16,277 bases of DNA from Candidatus Scybalocola fimicaballi (lineage in GTDB: Bacteria; Bacteroidota; Bacteroidia; Bacteroidales; Paludibacteraceae), in the NCBI GenBank assembly GCA_002317115.1, contig DCIP01000075.1, positions 1 to 16,277 on the forward strand. Reading direction: 5' to 3'. Numbering within the stretch: position 1 is the stretch's first letter; the number at the start of each line of letters is the position of its first letter. The position numbers and the translations under genes are program-made. The notes under the pieces are model-generated. The model made no database searches. It was not told the origin of the DNA and worked only from the letters and a program-made list of their open reading frames with translations. Shown in pieces: positions 8,601 through 14,333 of this stretch.

Positions 8601-9673
8601 TGAGAGTCAACAATGTCTCAGCAAACAATATCGGCAATTACACATACGAGCTTGTCTGCGACGGTTGTCCTGCCGACGGAATTGTCTCCGCCACTCAACC
8701 AGATATCTATTCTCCGTTGACAGTGGCCATTGAGCAATCTGCCGACACAATCTGCCAAGGAGACGAAGTGGAAGTAAACATAGTCGTTTCGCCAAACAGC
8801 GACAAAGCATCTTTCGCCTGGGCAACAGGAAACGACATGAGTCTATCCAATTCAGGAGCGTCAGCCACACTAAAGCCATACACCACAAAAAGCTACAACG
8901 TCATAATCAGAAACGGAGATTGCCCATCGCAGACAAAGACCATCAACGTCAGTGTGCAGCCACAGATGAACGGCAATATCCAAGCCGGAAGCATCATGTG
9001 TGAGGGAGACAGCACAGAGATAGACGCCAGCAGTCTGGAGGCAGAGAGATACGAGTGGGAGCACGACAACTCAACTTCTCCAGTCATCACCGTCGTGCCA
9101 AACGGAGTGGAGAACATATATACCGTGACTGCCTACCGTGGCAAATGTGTGCTTGAAAAAGATTTCACCTTGATGGTCGGTGCCACACCTAAATTGGCAT
9201 CCATTGATTCTATCGGTCTTGACGACGTGGTTATCAATATGGAGAGCGACGGAGATTATCAGTTCATTGTCGACGGCAAAGACGCTGCAAACGATGTGGC
9301 AGACAATGTGAAGAAGCATGTAGGGTTTGGCAAACATACGTTGAGCATCATCGACATAGCAGGTTGCAAGACAGACACCTCGTTCACCGTCATTACTCCT
9401 CCTTTTGAATTACAGAGTTACTTCGTGCCTGGTTCTGACGGAGAGAACTCCACATTCAGAATACCTGATGCTGTAATAGTCTATCCAGGAACCACAATGA
9501 ATATCTTCGACCGTTGGGGAAAGAAATTGGCTACACTCACATCAGAAGATTCAGAAGGTTGGGACGGAACGTATAATGGCAAACCTATGCCATCTTCCGA
9601 CTACTGGTATGAATTGAATGTTGATGTCATCGACAAAGTGTATGTCGGTCATTTCACTCTGATCAGGGAGTAG
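5627..9673 (+). CDS. Large Ig-like surface adhesin with type B T9SS (gliding-motility-associated) C-terminal domain
   Basis: 1348 residues. The N-terminus (MKFNLELAKYIL...TLA|EP) is a signal peptide. The body is a chain of beta-sandwich, Ig-like segments with recurrent motifs such as QWFDAN/IWKDSK, VVWSC and YTVTSGVC. Two successive blocks of about 255 residues (roughly 335-590 and 598-852) are a tandem duplication: both start C-(V/L)-(D/N)-DP-(R/H)-A, share THFDYAFDAS, and end near W583 and W845, an offset of ~262. The last ~94 residues (from 1255) with NIFDRWGKK, GWDGTYNGK and GHFTLIRE match the type B, gliding-motility-associated C-terminal domain, which directs export by the type IX system. 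Proteins of this kind (SprB-like) are surface or secreted adhesins. No PorP/SprF-type partner gene, often adjacent to type B cargo, is seen here. The gene probably forms an operon with the small protein before it. Confidence 0.85.
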   Translation: MKFNLELAKYILSMAMLAGVTTTLAEPIFNVYSNSNRDKTGNYYLCDQHNTGDLRIVATNMDSENIGNINVEIYTSASDVGNSSKAVATYTNEAPSDINFTVERSEINPGNQKTQSQTYYVKITPADGSAGSWTEEITFDAIHVNDVTPPKIEPYCSGNMPASANNFIMQHMSSNYHWYDANDNPIGMLEFLRVSALPEGNHLYKMQVKQGSCYSMGIEIILPVMGNSAPHLNQSYVTYTSADISNGAYTKSIYEQAMASFGTELVDNPNNCDLKWKDKSGNVISNFDSYIPPVPTTFGTTIDQYTVTKDCGCGAAYKTATLYLLRYVVPTPKVDNKEFCVDDPRATDGFDAIIGLTDEPTESANNYILEFSKNPDMSDATALTAGATHFDYAFDASTAGTTTYYVRQQQVSSKEYSEVVPFDVVVKQPEAPVIKDVNICANTIKTLPLSVGNQENIIWKDSKDDIISGIISTEIRGDISLNAQQFELVNGKQCLSQATTVVIHADSLDVAISGDKILLPGQTGKAELAIKGSENAKVVWSCNVSDAIVGDADKNEVNIKMGASNVTLTATVTDGVCSQSVDWTISADLFQCPAPSADDITLCLNDPHAADGFDANITLENNSDSKSNYTLSVSPNASMSRATTLAPGETHFDYAFDASEVGIQTVYIQQTEITRNLTSAIIPVKITVGQPTIPSTTTTAICLNNQTEVMLSELSSDANLQWFDANKSELTSTASFNKSGTHPLYVKRYEIVNGEKCWSELTSVNVTADSIGIKVNGDNHLCPNSEGKVTIEGTTASFVRIQWDSDYPNSISNASAPTVDVKMSNSDLTLSYTVTSGVCKTTGTWEITVGTGKVAGKIQFTEGSKTRNFNKLENTQFVSCGGKISVEATIEHTSTDFTVLKGSQKLGTYSFAVDVAKFDVEGAGTYTVVYSNDCETSFTFDVTIINIQPEVKTTKWSSCYDGYIAAEISNVDGCSVVWKKDGTEIAKETKALRVNNVSANNIGNYTYELVCDGCPADGIVSATQPDIYSPLTVAIEQSADTICQGDEVEVNIVVSPNSDKASFAWATGNDMSLSNSGASATLKPYTTKSYNVIIRNGDCPSQTKTINVSVQPQMNGNIQAGSIMCEGDSTEIDASSLEAERYEWEHDNSTSPVITVVPNGVENIYTVTAYRGKCVLEKDFTLMVGATPKLASIDSIGLDDVVINMESDGDYQFIVDGKDAANDVADNVKKHVGFGKHTLSIIDIAGCKTDTSFTVITPPFELQSYFVPGSDGENSTFRIPDAVIVYPGTTMNIFDRWGKKLATLTSEDSEGWDGTYNGKPMPSSDYWYELNVDVIDKVYVGHFTLIRE

Positions 9674-9701
9674 GTTTCAAGTTTCAGGTTTCAAGTTTCA
9701 G
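9674..9701 (+). repeat. Four heptamer repeats filling the gap between two genes
   Basis: Starting on the base after the adhesin stop codon, GTTTCAA, GTTTCAG, GTTTCAA, GTTTCAG follow without interruption. GTAA then leads into the ATG at 9706. The last CAGG gives the only Shine-Dalgarno-like bases before the next gene. Similar GTTTCAA/G strings are a familiar intergenic sight in Bacteroidetes (from memory). Confidence 0.75.
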
Positions 9702-9705
9702 GTAA

Positions 9706-10701
9706 ATGAGTGTCAATAATTCGTCAGATAGAGAATTCATAGAGGAATACGAAGAAAAGGCTGACGGTTTTATGTATATTCTAGGCATAATTGTAGATCC
9801 CTTAACCCTTATATTAATATTTCTTTTATTATTTGCTAAAATTTTCTTCATATCACTTCCCATAGTTTTAGCCTTTGGGGCTATCATCAGCTTTTTCTCA
9901 GACCTAATTATTTTATCTATCATTCTTTCGATTTCGGTTTGGCCTTTTGGGAAACTAGCTACTAAGACAATCCCTACTTTATGGGATGATATCAAAATAT
10001 TTTATAATGAGTTAACAATACCAAATTTACTTCATGAAAGAAAGGCATTTCAGAAAAAATTTGGGATGAATGAAATCACAGCTTATAAGCACTACAAATT
10101 CATAAATAATAAAGTCATATATATGCCCTGGATTCAACAAGTTTGTAAGATGAATCCGTCTGCCCAATATAATCAAACCATATTGATAAAAGATTGGTAT
10201 GAAATGGACGATTCTATCGTGAAAGAATACGTCTTTGATAATGAATATTCAAATAGCGATATTGAGTTTTACACCACACGTTTATTATCCAAAGATTTAC
10301 CAATAAGGAAAACATTCATAGACAGGCTCTTCAAATTGGCAATCGTGCAAGATGGCATCCACAACGACGAGTGGAAACTCTTGATGCAGATAGTCGCAGA
10401 CTTCAAATTCAACAAGAACTATATCAATCTTTTCATAAGACGCTATGGCCCACTACGCACTGAGTTTGAGGATGAGCGTAAAGATAGCACGTCGACGGGA
10501 GAGCGTACCGTCGCATACCTTAATCCATATTATGCCGTTTTAGGTTTGGATAATTCCGCTTCTGAAGAGGAGATCAAGAAAGCCTATCATGCTCTTGCTC
10601 TGGAACACCATCCTGATTTACCGAAGAATGCCGGTAGAATTCAGGAATGTGAGGAGATGATGGCGAAGATCAACGAAGCGTACGAGAAGATTAGAGGATA
10701 A
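9706..10701 (+). CDS. DjlA-like membrane protein: TerB-like region plus C-terminal J-domain (paralogue 1)
   Basis: 331 residues. Hydrophobic segments at about 22-50 and 51-80 anchor it in the inner membrane; there is no signal peptide. A cytoplasmic alpha-helical middle contains LFKLAIVQDGIHNDEW (208-223), which fits the TerB-like acidic motif. Residues 273-331 are a J-domain with NPYYAVLGL, EEEIKKAY and the essential HPD at 302-304, ending after helix III. Membrane anchor, TerB-like region, then J-domain is the order of DjlA co-chaperones, which stimulate DnaK ATPase at the membrane. It starts 32 bp after the adhesin stop, so it may be read from the same transcript. The first ~600 bp are AT-rich. 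The last ~380 bp are nearly identical to the 3' end of the gene at 12386. Function beyond J-protein is unknown. Confidence 0.8.
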   Translation: MSVNNSSDREFIEEYEEKADGFMYILGIIVDPLTLILIFLLLFAKIFFISLPIVLAFGAIISFFSDLIILSIILSISVWPFGKLATKTIPTLWDDIKIFYNELTIPNLLHERKAFQKKFGMNEITAYKHYKFINNKVIYMPWIQQVCKMNPSAQYNQTILIKDWYEMDDSIVKEYVFDNEYSNSDIEFYTTRLLSKDLPIRKTFIDRLFKLAIVQDGIHNDEWKLLMQIVADFKFNKNYINLFIRRYGPLRTEFEDERKDSTSTGERTVAYLNPYYAVLGLDNSASEEEIKKAYHALALEHHPDLPKNAGRIQECEEMMAKINEAYEKIRG

Positions 10702-10752
10702 AGATTAAATATACTGCAAAAATATTCCATATTTGAAGAAAAAAACACATCT

Positions 10753-10851
10753 TTGCACGAAAGTCGGTATGAAAACGTGCGACACTTGCACAAAAGTCGG
10801 TATGAAAACGTGTTGTGTTTGTGCAAAAGTCAATATGAAAACGTGTAAATA
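10753..10851 (+). repeat. Three 33-bp direct repeats upstream of the AAA_14 ATPase
   Basis: Units begin at 10753, 10786 and 10819, exactly 33 bp apart. The core GTCGGTATGAAAACGTG is identical in the first two (10763-10779, 10796-10812) and differs by two bases in the third (10829-10845, GTCAATATGAAAACGTG). The third ends at the ATG of the ATPase gene. TTGCACAAA (10786-10794) and TTTGTGCAA (10818-10826) also form a 9-bp inverted repeat. Units touch with no unique spacers, so this is not CRISPR. It is likely leader or operator DNA for the ATPase gene. Confidence 0.8.
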
Positions 10852-12188
10852 TGTTCAAGAGGAAAATTGAAGGTGAACTTGAATCCTGGTTGTCAGACAG
10901 TTCCCATAAACCTATAGTTGTAAAAGGAGTTCGACAGTGTGGAAAGACCAGCAGTGTTGTGGCGTTTGCCAAACAACACTTTGACAATGTAGTCTACTTA
11001 GACTTTAGGGAACACCCAGACTTCAAAAAATTCTTTACTCCAAACCTTGAAGTGGACTCTATTGTCATGCGCATTTCTGCAGTTATGCCTAATCAAAAAA
11101 TAGAACCAGGGAAAACATGTTTCATTTTTGACGAAATCCAAGATTGTCCTTCAGCAAGAGGATCTCTTAAATATTTCCATCTGGATGGACGATATGAAGT
11201 AATGTGCACAGGATCTTTGCTTGGAGTAAATGGATATAAAACCCGAGAAGAAAAGATAGAAGAAGAAAAAGCCTCTATTCCTGTTGGTTTTGAAAATATT
11301 GTCAACATGTATCCAATGGATTTTGAAGAGTGGCTATGGGCAAATGGAATACAACAGATACATTTAGACTACCTGTCAAAATGTTTGAATGAAGAAACTC
11401 CTGTAGAAGAAGCATTGCATGATCGATTCCGAGAGCTTTTGAATGAGTATGTAGTGATAGGAGGTATGCCTGAAGTTGTAACGACATTTTTACAAAGCAA
11501 ACAAATAGGAAAAGTCCTTTCAATCCAACGAAGAATAGTCGATGAGTACAAATCAGACATGGTGAAATACGCATTGTCTTCCGACAAATCTAAAATTCGA
11601 GAATGCTTTGAATCAATTCCTGCACAGTTGGCTCGAGAGTATAAAAAATTCACTTATTCAGTAGTGCGACCAAATGGTCGTTCTCGTGATTATGAAGGAA
11701 GTATACAATGGATTGAAGACGCTGGTATTATACGAAGATGTTACAATACAGAAAATACAGAACTTCCTTTGGATGGAAACAAAATTCAAAGTGAATTCAA
11801 AATTTATATGGCTGATATTGGGTTGCTTATATCAATGCTCGAAGATGGAACACAATCAAGTATTTTAGATGGGAATCTTCTAAGCTACAAAGGTGCCATT
11901 TTTGAAAACCTTGTAGCGGATATCTTTGGCAAGATGGGACGCAAACTTTACTATTATCACAAAGATGGAGGTATTGAATTAGATTTTTTAATGAGATATA
12001 AAGGCAAATGTGTCCCTGTGGAATGTAAGGCACGAACAGGAAACGCAAAGTCCTTACGAACAGTTTTGGGAAATCCGGAAAAATATCATGTAAATAGTGC
12101 CATAAAACTTGGAGATTACAATATCGGAAGAAAAGACAATCTGCTGACAATTCCAATGTATATGGCATTTATGCTGAAAGACTTATAA
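10851..12188 (+). CDS. AAA_14 / DUF4143 family ATP-binding protein
   Basis: 445 residues. The N-terminal AAA-type ATPase has Walker A GVRQCGKT (26-33), Walker B CFIFDEIQD (Asp94, Glu95) and a sensor-like CTGSLLG (119-125). A DUF4143-type C-terminal half contains LNEYVVIGGMPEVV (197-210), a helical region, and near residues 352-393 E, LDF (Asp378) and VECKA (Glu391, Lys393), the layout of a PD-(D/E)XK nuclease-like fold. The family is abundant and patchily distributed in Bacteroidetes and archaea; its biological role is not established. Start MFKRKIEGEL is typical of the family. It lies between two related J-protein genes in the same orientation and is AT-rich, consistent with acquisition or local rearrangement. 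The three 33-bp repeats end at its ATG. Confidence 0.88.
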   Translation: MFKRKIEGELESWLSDSSHKPIVVKGVRQCGKTSSVVAFAKQHFDNVVYLDFREHPDFKKFFTPNLEVDSIVMRISAVMPNQKIEPGKTCFIFDEIQDCPSARGSLKYFHLDGRYEVMCTGSLLGVNGYKTREEKIEEEKASIPVGFENIVNMYPMDFEEWLWANGIQQIHLDYLSKCLNEETPVEEALHDRFRELLNEYVVIGGMPEVVTTFLQSKQIGKVLSIQRRIVDEYKSDMVKYALSSDKSKIRECFESIPAQLAREYKKFTYSVVRPNGRSRDYEGSIQWIEDAGIIRRCYNTENTELPLDGNKIQSEFKIYMADIGLLISMLEDGTQSSILDGNLLSYKGAIFENLVADIFGKMGRKLYYYHKDGGIELDFLMRYKGKCVPVECKARTGNAKSLRTVLGNPEKYHVNSAIKLGDYNIGRKDNLLTIPMYMAFMLKDL

Positions 12189-12237
12189 AATTAGAATACA
12201 AAAATGATGGTTGTCTATTAACAAATAAAACAAGGAG

Positions 12238-12360
12238 ATTATATAGCAGTTGTCCAATATGAGGATTGTTAAGGGCGGAACTCCCTAACTCCCCCTCCCA
12301 ACGCAAGCCCGTAGGGCGAGCGTATAAAGAAAAAGCGTGTTTGGACAACTCGTATATAAT
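12238..12360. repeat. 123-bp element with 20-bp imperfect inverted ends (MITE-like or structured leader)
   Basis: The left end ATTATATAGCAGTTGTCCAA (12238-12257) and right end TTGGACAACTCGTATATAAT (12341-12360) are inverted copies matching at 18 of 20 positions. Between them are two small hairpins. GTTAAGGG pairs with CCCTAAC (12268-12289, one bulged base). CGC-AA-GCCC-GTA-GGGC-GA-GCG (12302-12322) forms a short GC-rich stem. The interior is C-rich and unlike the flanking DNA. It ends 25 bp before the ATG at 12386. No target-site duplication is obvious. It could be a miniature transposable element, a repeat, or an RNA leader structure. Confidence 0.6.
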
Positions 12361-12385
12361 TACCCAAAACAATCTATTAACTAAC

Positions 12386-13333
12386 ATGAATATATCAGAA
12401 AAAGATTTTATAGAAGAATACAAGGAATTGCGTCATTGTACGGATTTTGATGGATGCTTGGACAAATTAGGTCTCAGCATATTCTTCCTTTTTGTATCCT
12501 TATACTTTTCAATTATTGTTTGTTTTTTTGTTATGGGGATATGTGAGATTTTTGGTTTTCCCAGCTTCTTCGGCATTCTTGCTGGCATTGTTAGCTTGAT
12601 ATCCTTATTCATTTTATATATAATATGTGAGTTCAAAGATAGAAAGGAGAAAATTGCCAAAAAAAGAATACTACTTGAAAAAACAAACTTGAGCGAAGAC
12701 GAATGCAACAAAATTTACGATGAATTCAGAAAAGTAAAAAATCACTTGACATATTTCTCCATAATCCAGCAAGTATGCAGGCTAAACCCCAATGCGAGCT
12801 ATAGCCAGGAAGATTTGTTGAAGGGTTTATTTGGATTCGACGACGCCACTATCAAAAAATATGTCTTTGAAAAAGAGTACACTGAGGAAGATTTGAAATT
12901 CTACGGGGAACATGCAATAGCAATGGACTTGAAGGAGAAAAAATCATTCGTAGACTTGCTCTTCAAATTGGCTATCGTGTTAGATGGCATCCACAACGAC
13001 GAGTGGAAACTATTGATGCAGATACTTGCAGACTTCAAATTCAACAAGAACTATATCAATCTTTTCATAAGACGCTACGGTCCACTACGCACTGAGTTTG
13101 AGGATGAGCGTAAAGATAGCACGTCGACGGGAGAGCGTACCGTCGCATTCCTTAATCCATATTATGCCATCTTAGGTTTGGATAATTCCGCTTCTGAAGA
13201 GGAGATCAAGAAAGTCTATCATGCTCTTGCGTTGGAGCACCATCCTGATTTGCCAAAGAATGCCGGTAGGATTCAGGAATGTGAGGAGATGATGGCGAAG
13301 ATCAACGAAGCGTATGAGAAGATTAGAGGATAA
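12386..13333 (+). CDS. DjlA-like membrane protein: TerB-like region plus C-terminal J-domain (paralogue 2)
   Basis: 315 residues from the ATG at 12386 (MNISEKDFIEEY, matching FIEEYEE near the start of the first paralogue). The frame is open back to 12266, but that stretch lies in the inverted-repeat element and is C-rich non-coding in look. Two membrane helices (about 29-51, 58-80) precede a helical cytoplasmic part with IIQQVCRLNPNASY and LFKLAIVLDGIHNDEW, then a J-domain (257-315) with HPD at 286-288. It is homologous along its whole length to the gene at 9706, with conserved IIQQVC/WIQQVC, YVF..EY and the TerB-like region. Similarity is modest up to the TerB-like region and near identity after it. 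Probable role: membrane-bound DnaK co-chaperone; client unknown. Confidence 0.8.
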   Translation: MNISEKDFIEEYKELRHCTDFDGCLDKLGLSIFFLFVSLYFSIIVCFFVMGICEIFGFPSFFGILAGIVSLISLFILYIICEFKDRKEKIAKKRILLEKTNLSEDECNKIYDEFRKVKNHLTYFSIIQQVCRLNPNASYSQEDLLKGLFGFDDATIKKYVFEKEYTEEDLKFYGEHAIAMDLKEKKSFVDLLFKLAIVLDGIHNDEWKLLMQILADFKFNKNYINLFIRRYGPLRTEFEDERKDSTSTGERTVAFLNPYYAILGLDNSASEEEIKKVYHALALEHHPDLPKNAGRIQECEEMMAKINEAYEKIRG

Positions 13334-13359
13334 ACGTCTCATTATTCCATCAAATTTCA

Positions 13360-13367
13360 TAACTTTG
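13360..13367 (+). promoter_or_regulatory. -7 promoter element of the N-carbamoylputrescine amidase gene
   Basis: TAACTTTG, followed by C, is an exact TAnnTTTG element 23 nt before the ATG at 13391. A good TTTG is not seen at the -33 position. The element shows that this gene has its own start of transcription after the J-protein block. Confidence 0.55.
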
Positions 13368-13390
13368 CAGAAACTATACACAACAACAAT

Positions 13391-14266
13391 ATGAAGGTCG
13401 GAATTATTCAAGAGAGCCATACGGCAAATGTAGAGCAGAATATCGCGAAACTAACTTCTAAGATTGAGGAGTTGGCAAAGAAGGGAGCACAGCTTATCGT
13501 GCTTTCGGAGCTTCACAACTCTCTATATTTCTGTCAGGTGGAGGACGTTGACAACTTCGATTTGGCTGAGTCTATCCCTGGCAAATCTACCGACTATTTT
13601 TCCGCTGTGGCAAAACGTCTTGGCGTGGTGATCGTGATCTCCCTTTTCGAGAAACGTGCCACTGGACTTTACCACAACACTGCTGTTGTGCTTGAGAAAG
13701 ACGGAACAATCGCTGGCAAGTATCGCAAGATGCATATTCCAGACGATCCTGCATACTACGAGAAATTCTATTTCACTCCTGGCGACTTGGGATTCCACCC
13801 AATCCAGACTTCCCTTGGCAAACTTGGCCTTATGGTTTGTTGGGACCAGTGGTACCCAGAAGGAGCAAGACTTATGGCTCTTGCCGGAGCTGACATGCTC
13901 ATCTACCCTACCGCTATCGGTTGGGAGAGCACTGACACCGACGACGAGAAGGCTCGTCAGCGTGGAGCATGGATGACGGTGCAGCGCGGACACGCAGTTG
14001 CCAACGGACTACCTGTGGTGACAGTCAACCGTGTCGGCTACGAAGCTGATCCATCAGGTGTGACTGGCGGAATACAGTTTTGGGGCAGCAGCTTCGTCGC
14101 AGGCCCACAGGGTGAACTTCTTTATGAAGGACCTACAGACAAAGAGGAGAGCATCATCGTCGACATCGATATGGAGAGAAGCGAGAATGTTCGCCGAATC
14201 TGGCCGTTCCTAAGAGACAGACGAATCGAAGAGTTTGGCGACCTAACTCGCAGATTCAGAGATTGA
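13391..14266 (+). CDS. aguB: N-carbamoylputrescine amidase (nitrilase superfamily)
   Basis: 291 residues, full length for the family. The carbon-nitrogen hydrolase triad is visible: Glu40 (VLSELHN), Lys113 (YRKMHIPDD) and Cys150 (MVCWDQWYPE). HIPDDPAYYEKFYFTPGD and CWDQWYPEGARLMALAGAD are characteristic of N-carbamoylputrescine amidases. The enzyme hydrolyses N-carbamoylputrescine to putrescine, CO2 and ammonia, the last step of the agmatine deiminase route of polyamine synthesis, in the cytoplasm. The partner agmatine deiminase gene (aguA), often adjacent in related genomes, is not in this window. A close relative in the nitrilase superfamily cannot be fully excluded. It has its own promoter element and better codon quality than the AT-rich block before it. 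Confidence 0.88.
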   Translation: MKVGIIQESHTANVEQNIAKLTSKIEELAKKGAQLIVLSELHNSLYFCQVEDVDNFDLAESIPGKSTDYFSAVAKRLGVVIVISLFEKRATGLYHNTAVVLEKDGTIAGKYRKMHIPDDPAYYEKFYFTPGDLGFHPIQTSLGKLGLMVCWDQWYPEGARLMALAGADMLIYPTAIGWESTDTDDEKARQRGAWMTVQRGHAVANGLPVVTVNRVGYEADPSGVTGGIQFWGSSFVAGPQGELLYEGPTDKEESIIVDIDMERSENVRRIWPFLRDRRIEEFGDLTRRFRD

Positions 14267-14291
14267 AAACGAAGACGTGCGGCGTCACATT

Positions 14292-14322
14292 ATGACGTCG
14301 ATTAATATATGACGTCGATTAA
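14292..14322 (+). repeat. Two direct repeats containing GACGTC before the charged exported protein
   Basis: ATGACGTCGATTAA occurs at 14292-14305 and again at 14309-14322, a 17-bp period, just before the ATG at 14334. Just upstream, GACG/CGTC (14274-14286) and CGTCA-CATTA-TGACG are overlapping small inverted repeats. The two identical sites spaced about 1.6 helical turns apart could be a regulator binding site, or simply a short duplication. Confidence 0.6.
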
Positions 14323-14333
14323 ATTTTTAGACT

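Noticed and set aside
8607..9337. Minus-strand open frames within the adhesin gene
   Set aside because: They are antisense shadows of a long, well supported coding frame, with low-quality composition and no conserved motifs.
10753..10851. CRISPR array
   Set aside because: The three 33-bp units touch each other with no unique spacers, only three are present, and no cas gene is seen.
10851..12188. Transposase or integrase
   Set aside because: The gene has Walker A and B motifs and a DUF4143-type end; no DDE or tyrosine recombinase motif is present.
12238..12360. Rho-independent terminator of the ATPase gene
   Set aside because: The stem arms are 83 nt apart and AT-rich at the outside, and no T-run follows; it does not have terminator form.
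12266..12385. N-terminal extension of the second J-protein to an ATG at 12266
   Set aside because: The extension lies in the C-rich inverted-repeat element, has no counterpart in the paralogue, and the ATG at 12386 gives the aligned FIEEY start.
9706..13333. Tellurite resistance function from the TerB-like regions
   Set aside because: TerB-like folds occur in many proteins. With membrane segments and a C-terminal J-domain the order fits DjlA-type co-chaperones, and no other ter genes are present.
9706..13333. Anti-phage defence island
   Set aside because: An ATPase with a nuclease-like end between J-proteins is suggestive, but no recognised defence effector, sensor or toxin is seen, and this ATPase family is common outside defence loci.
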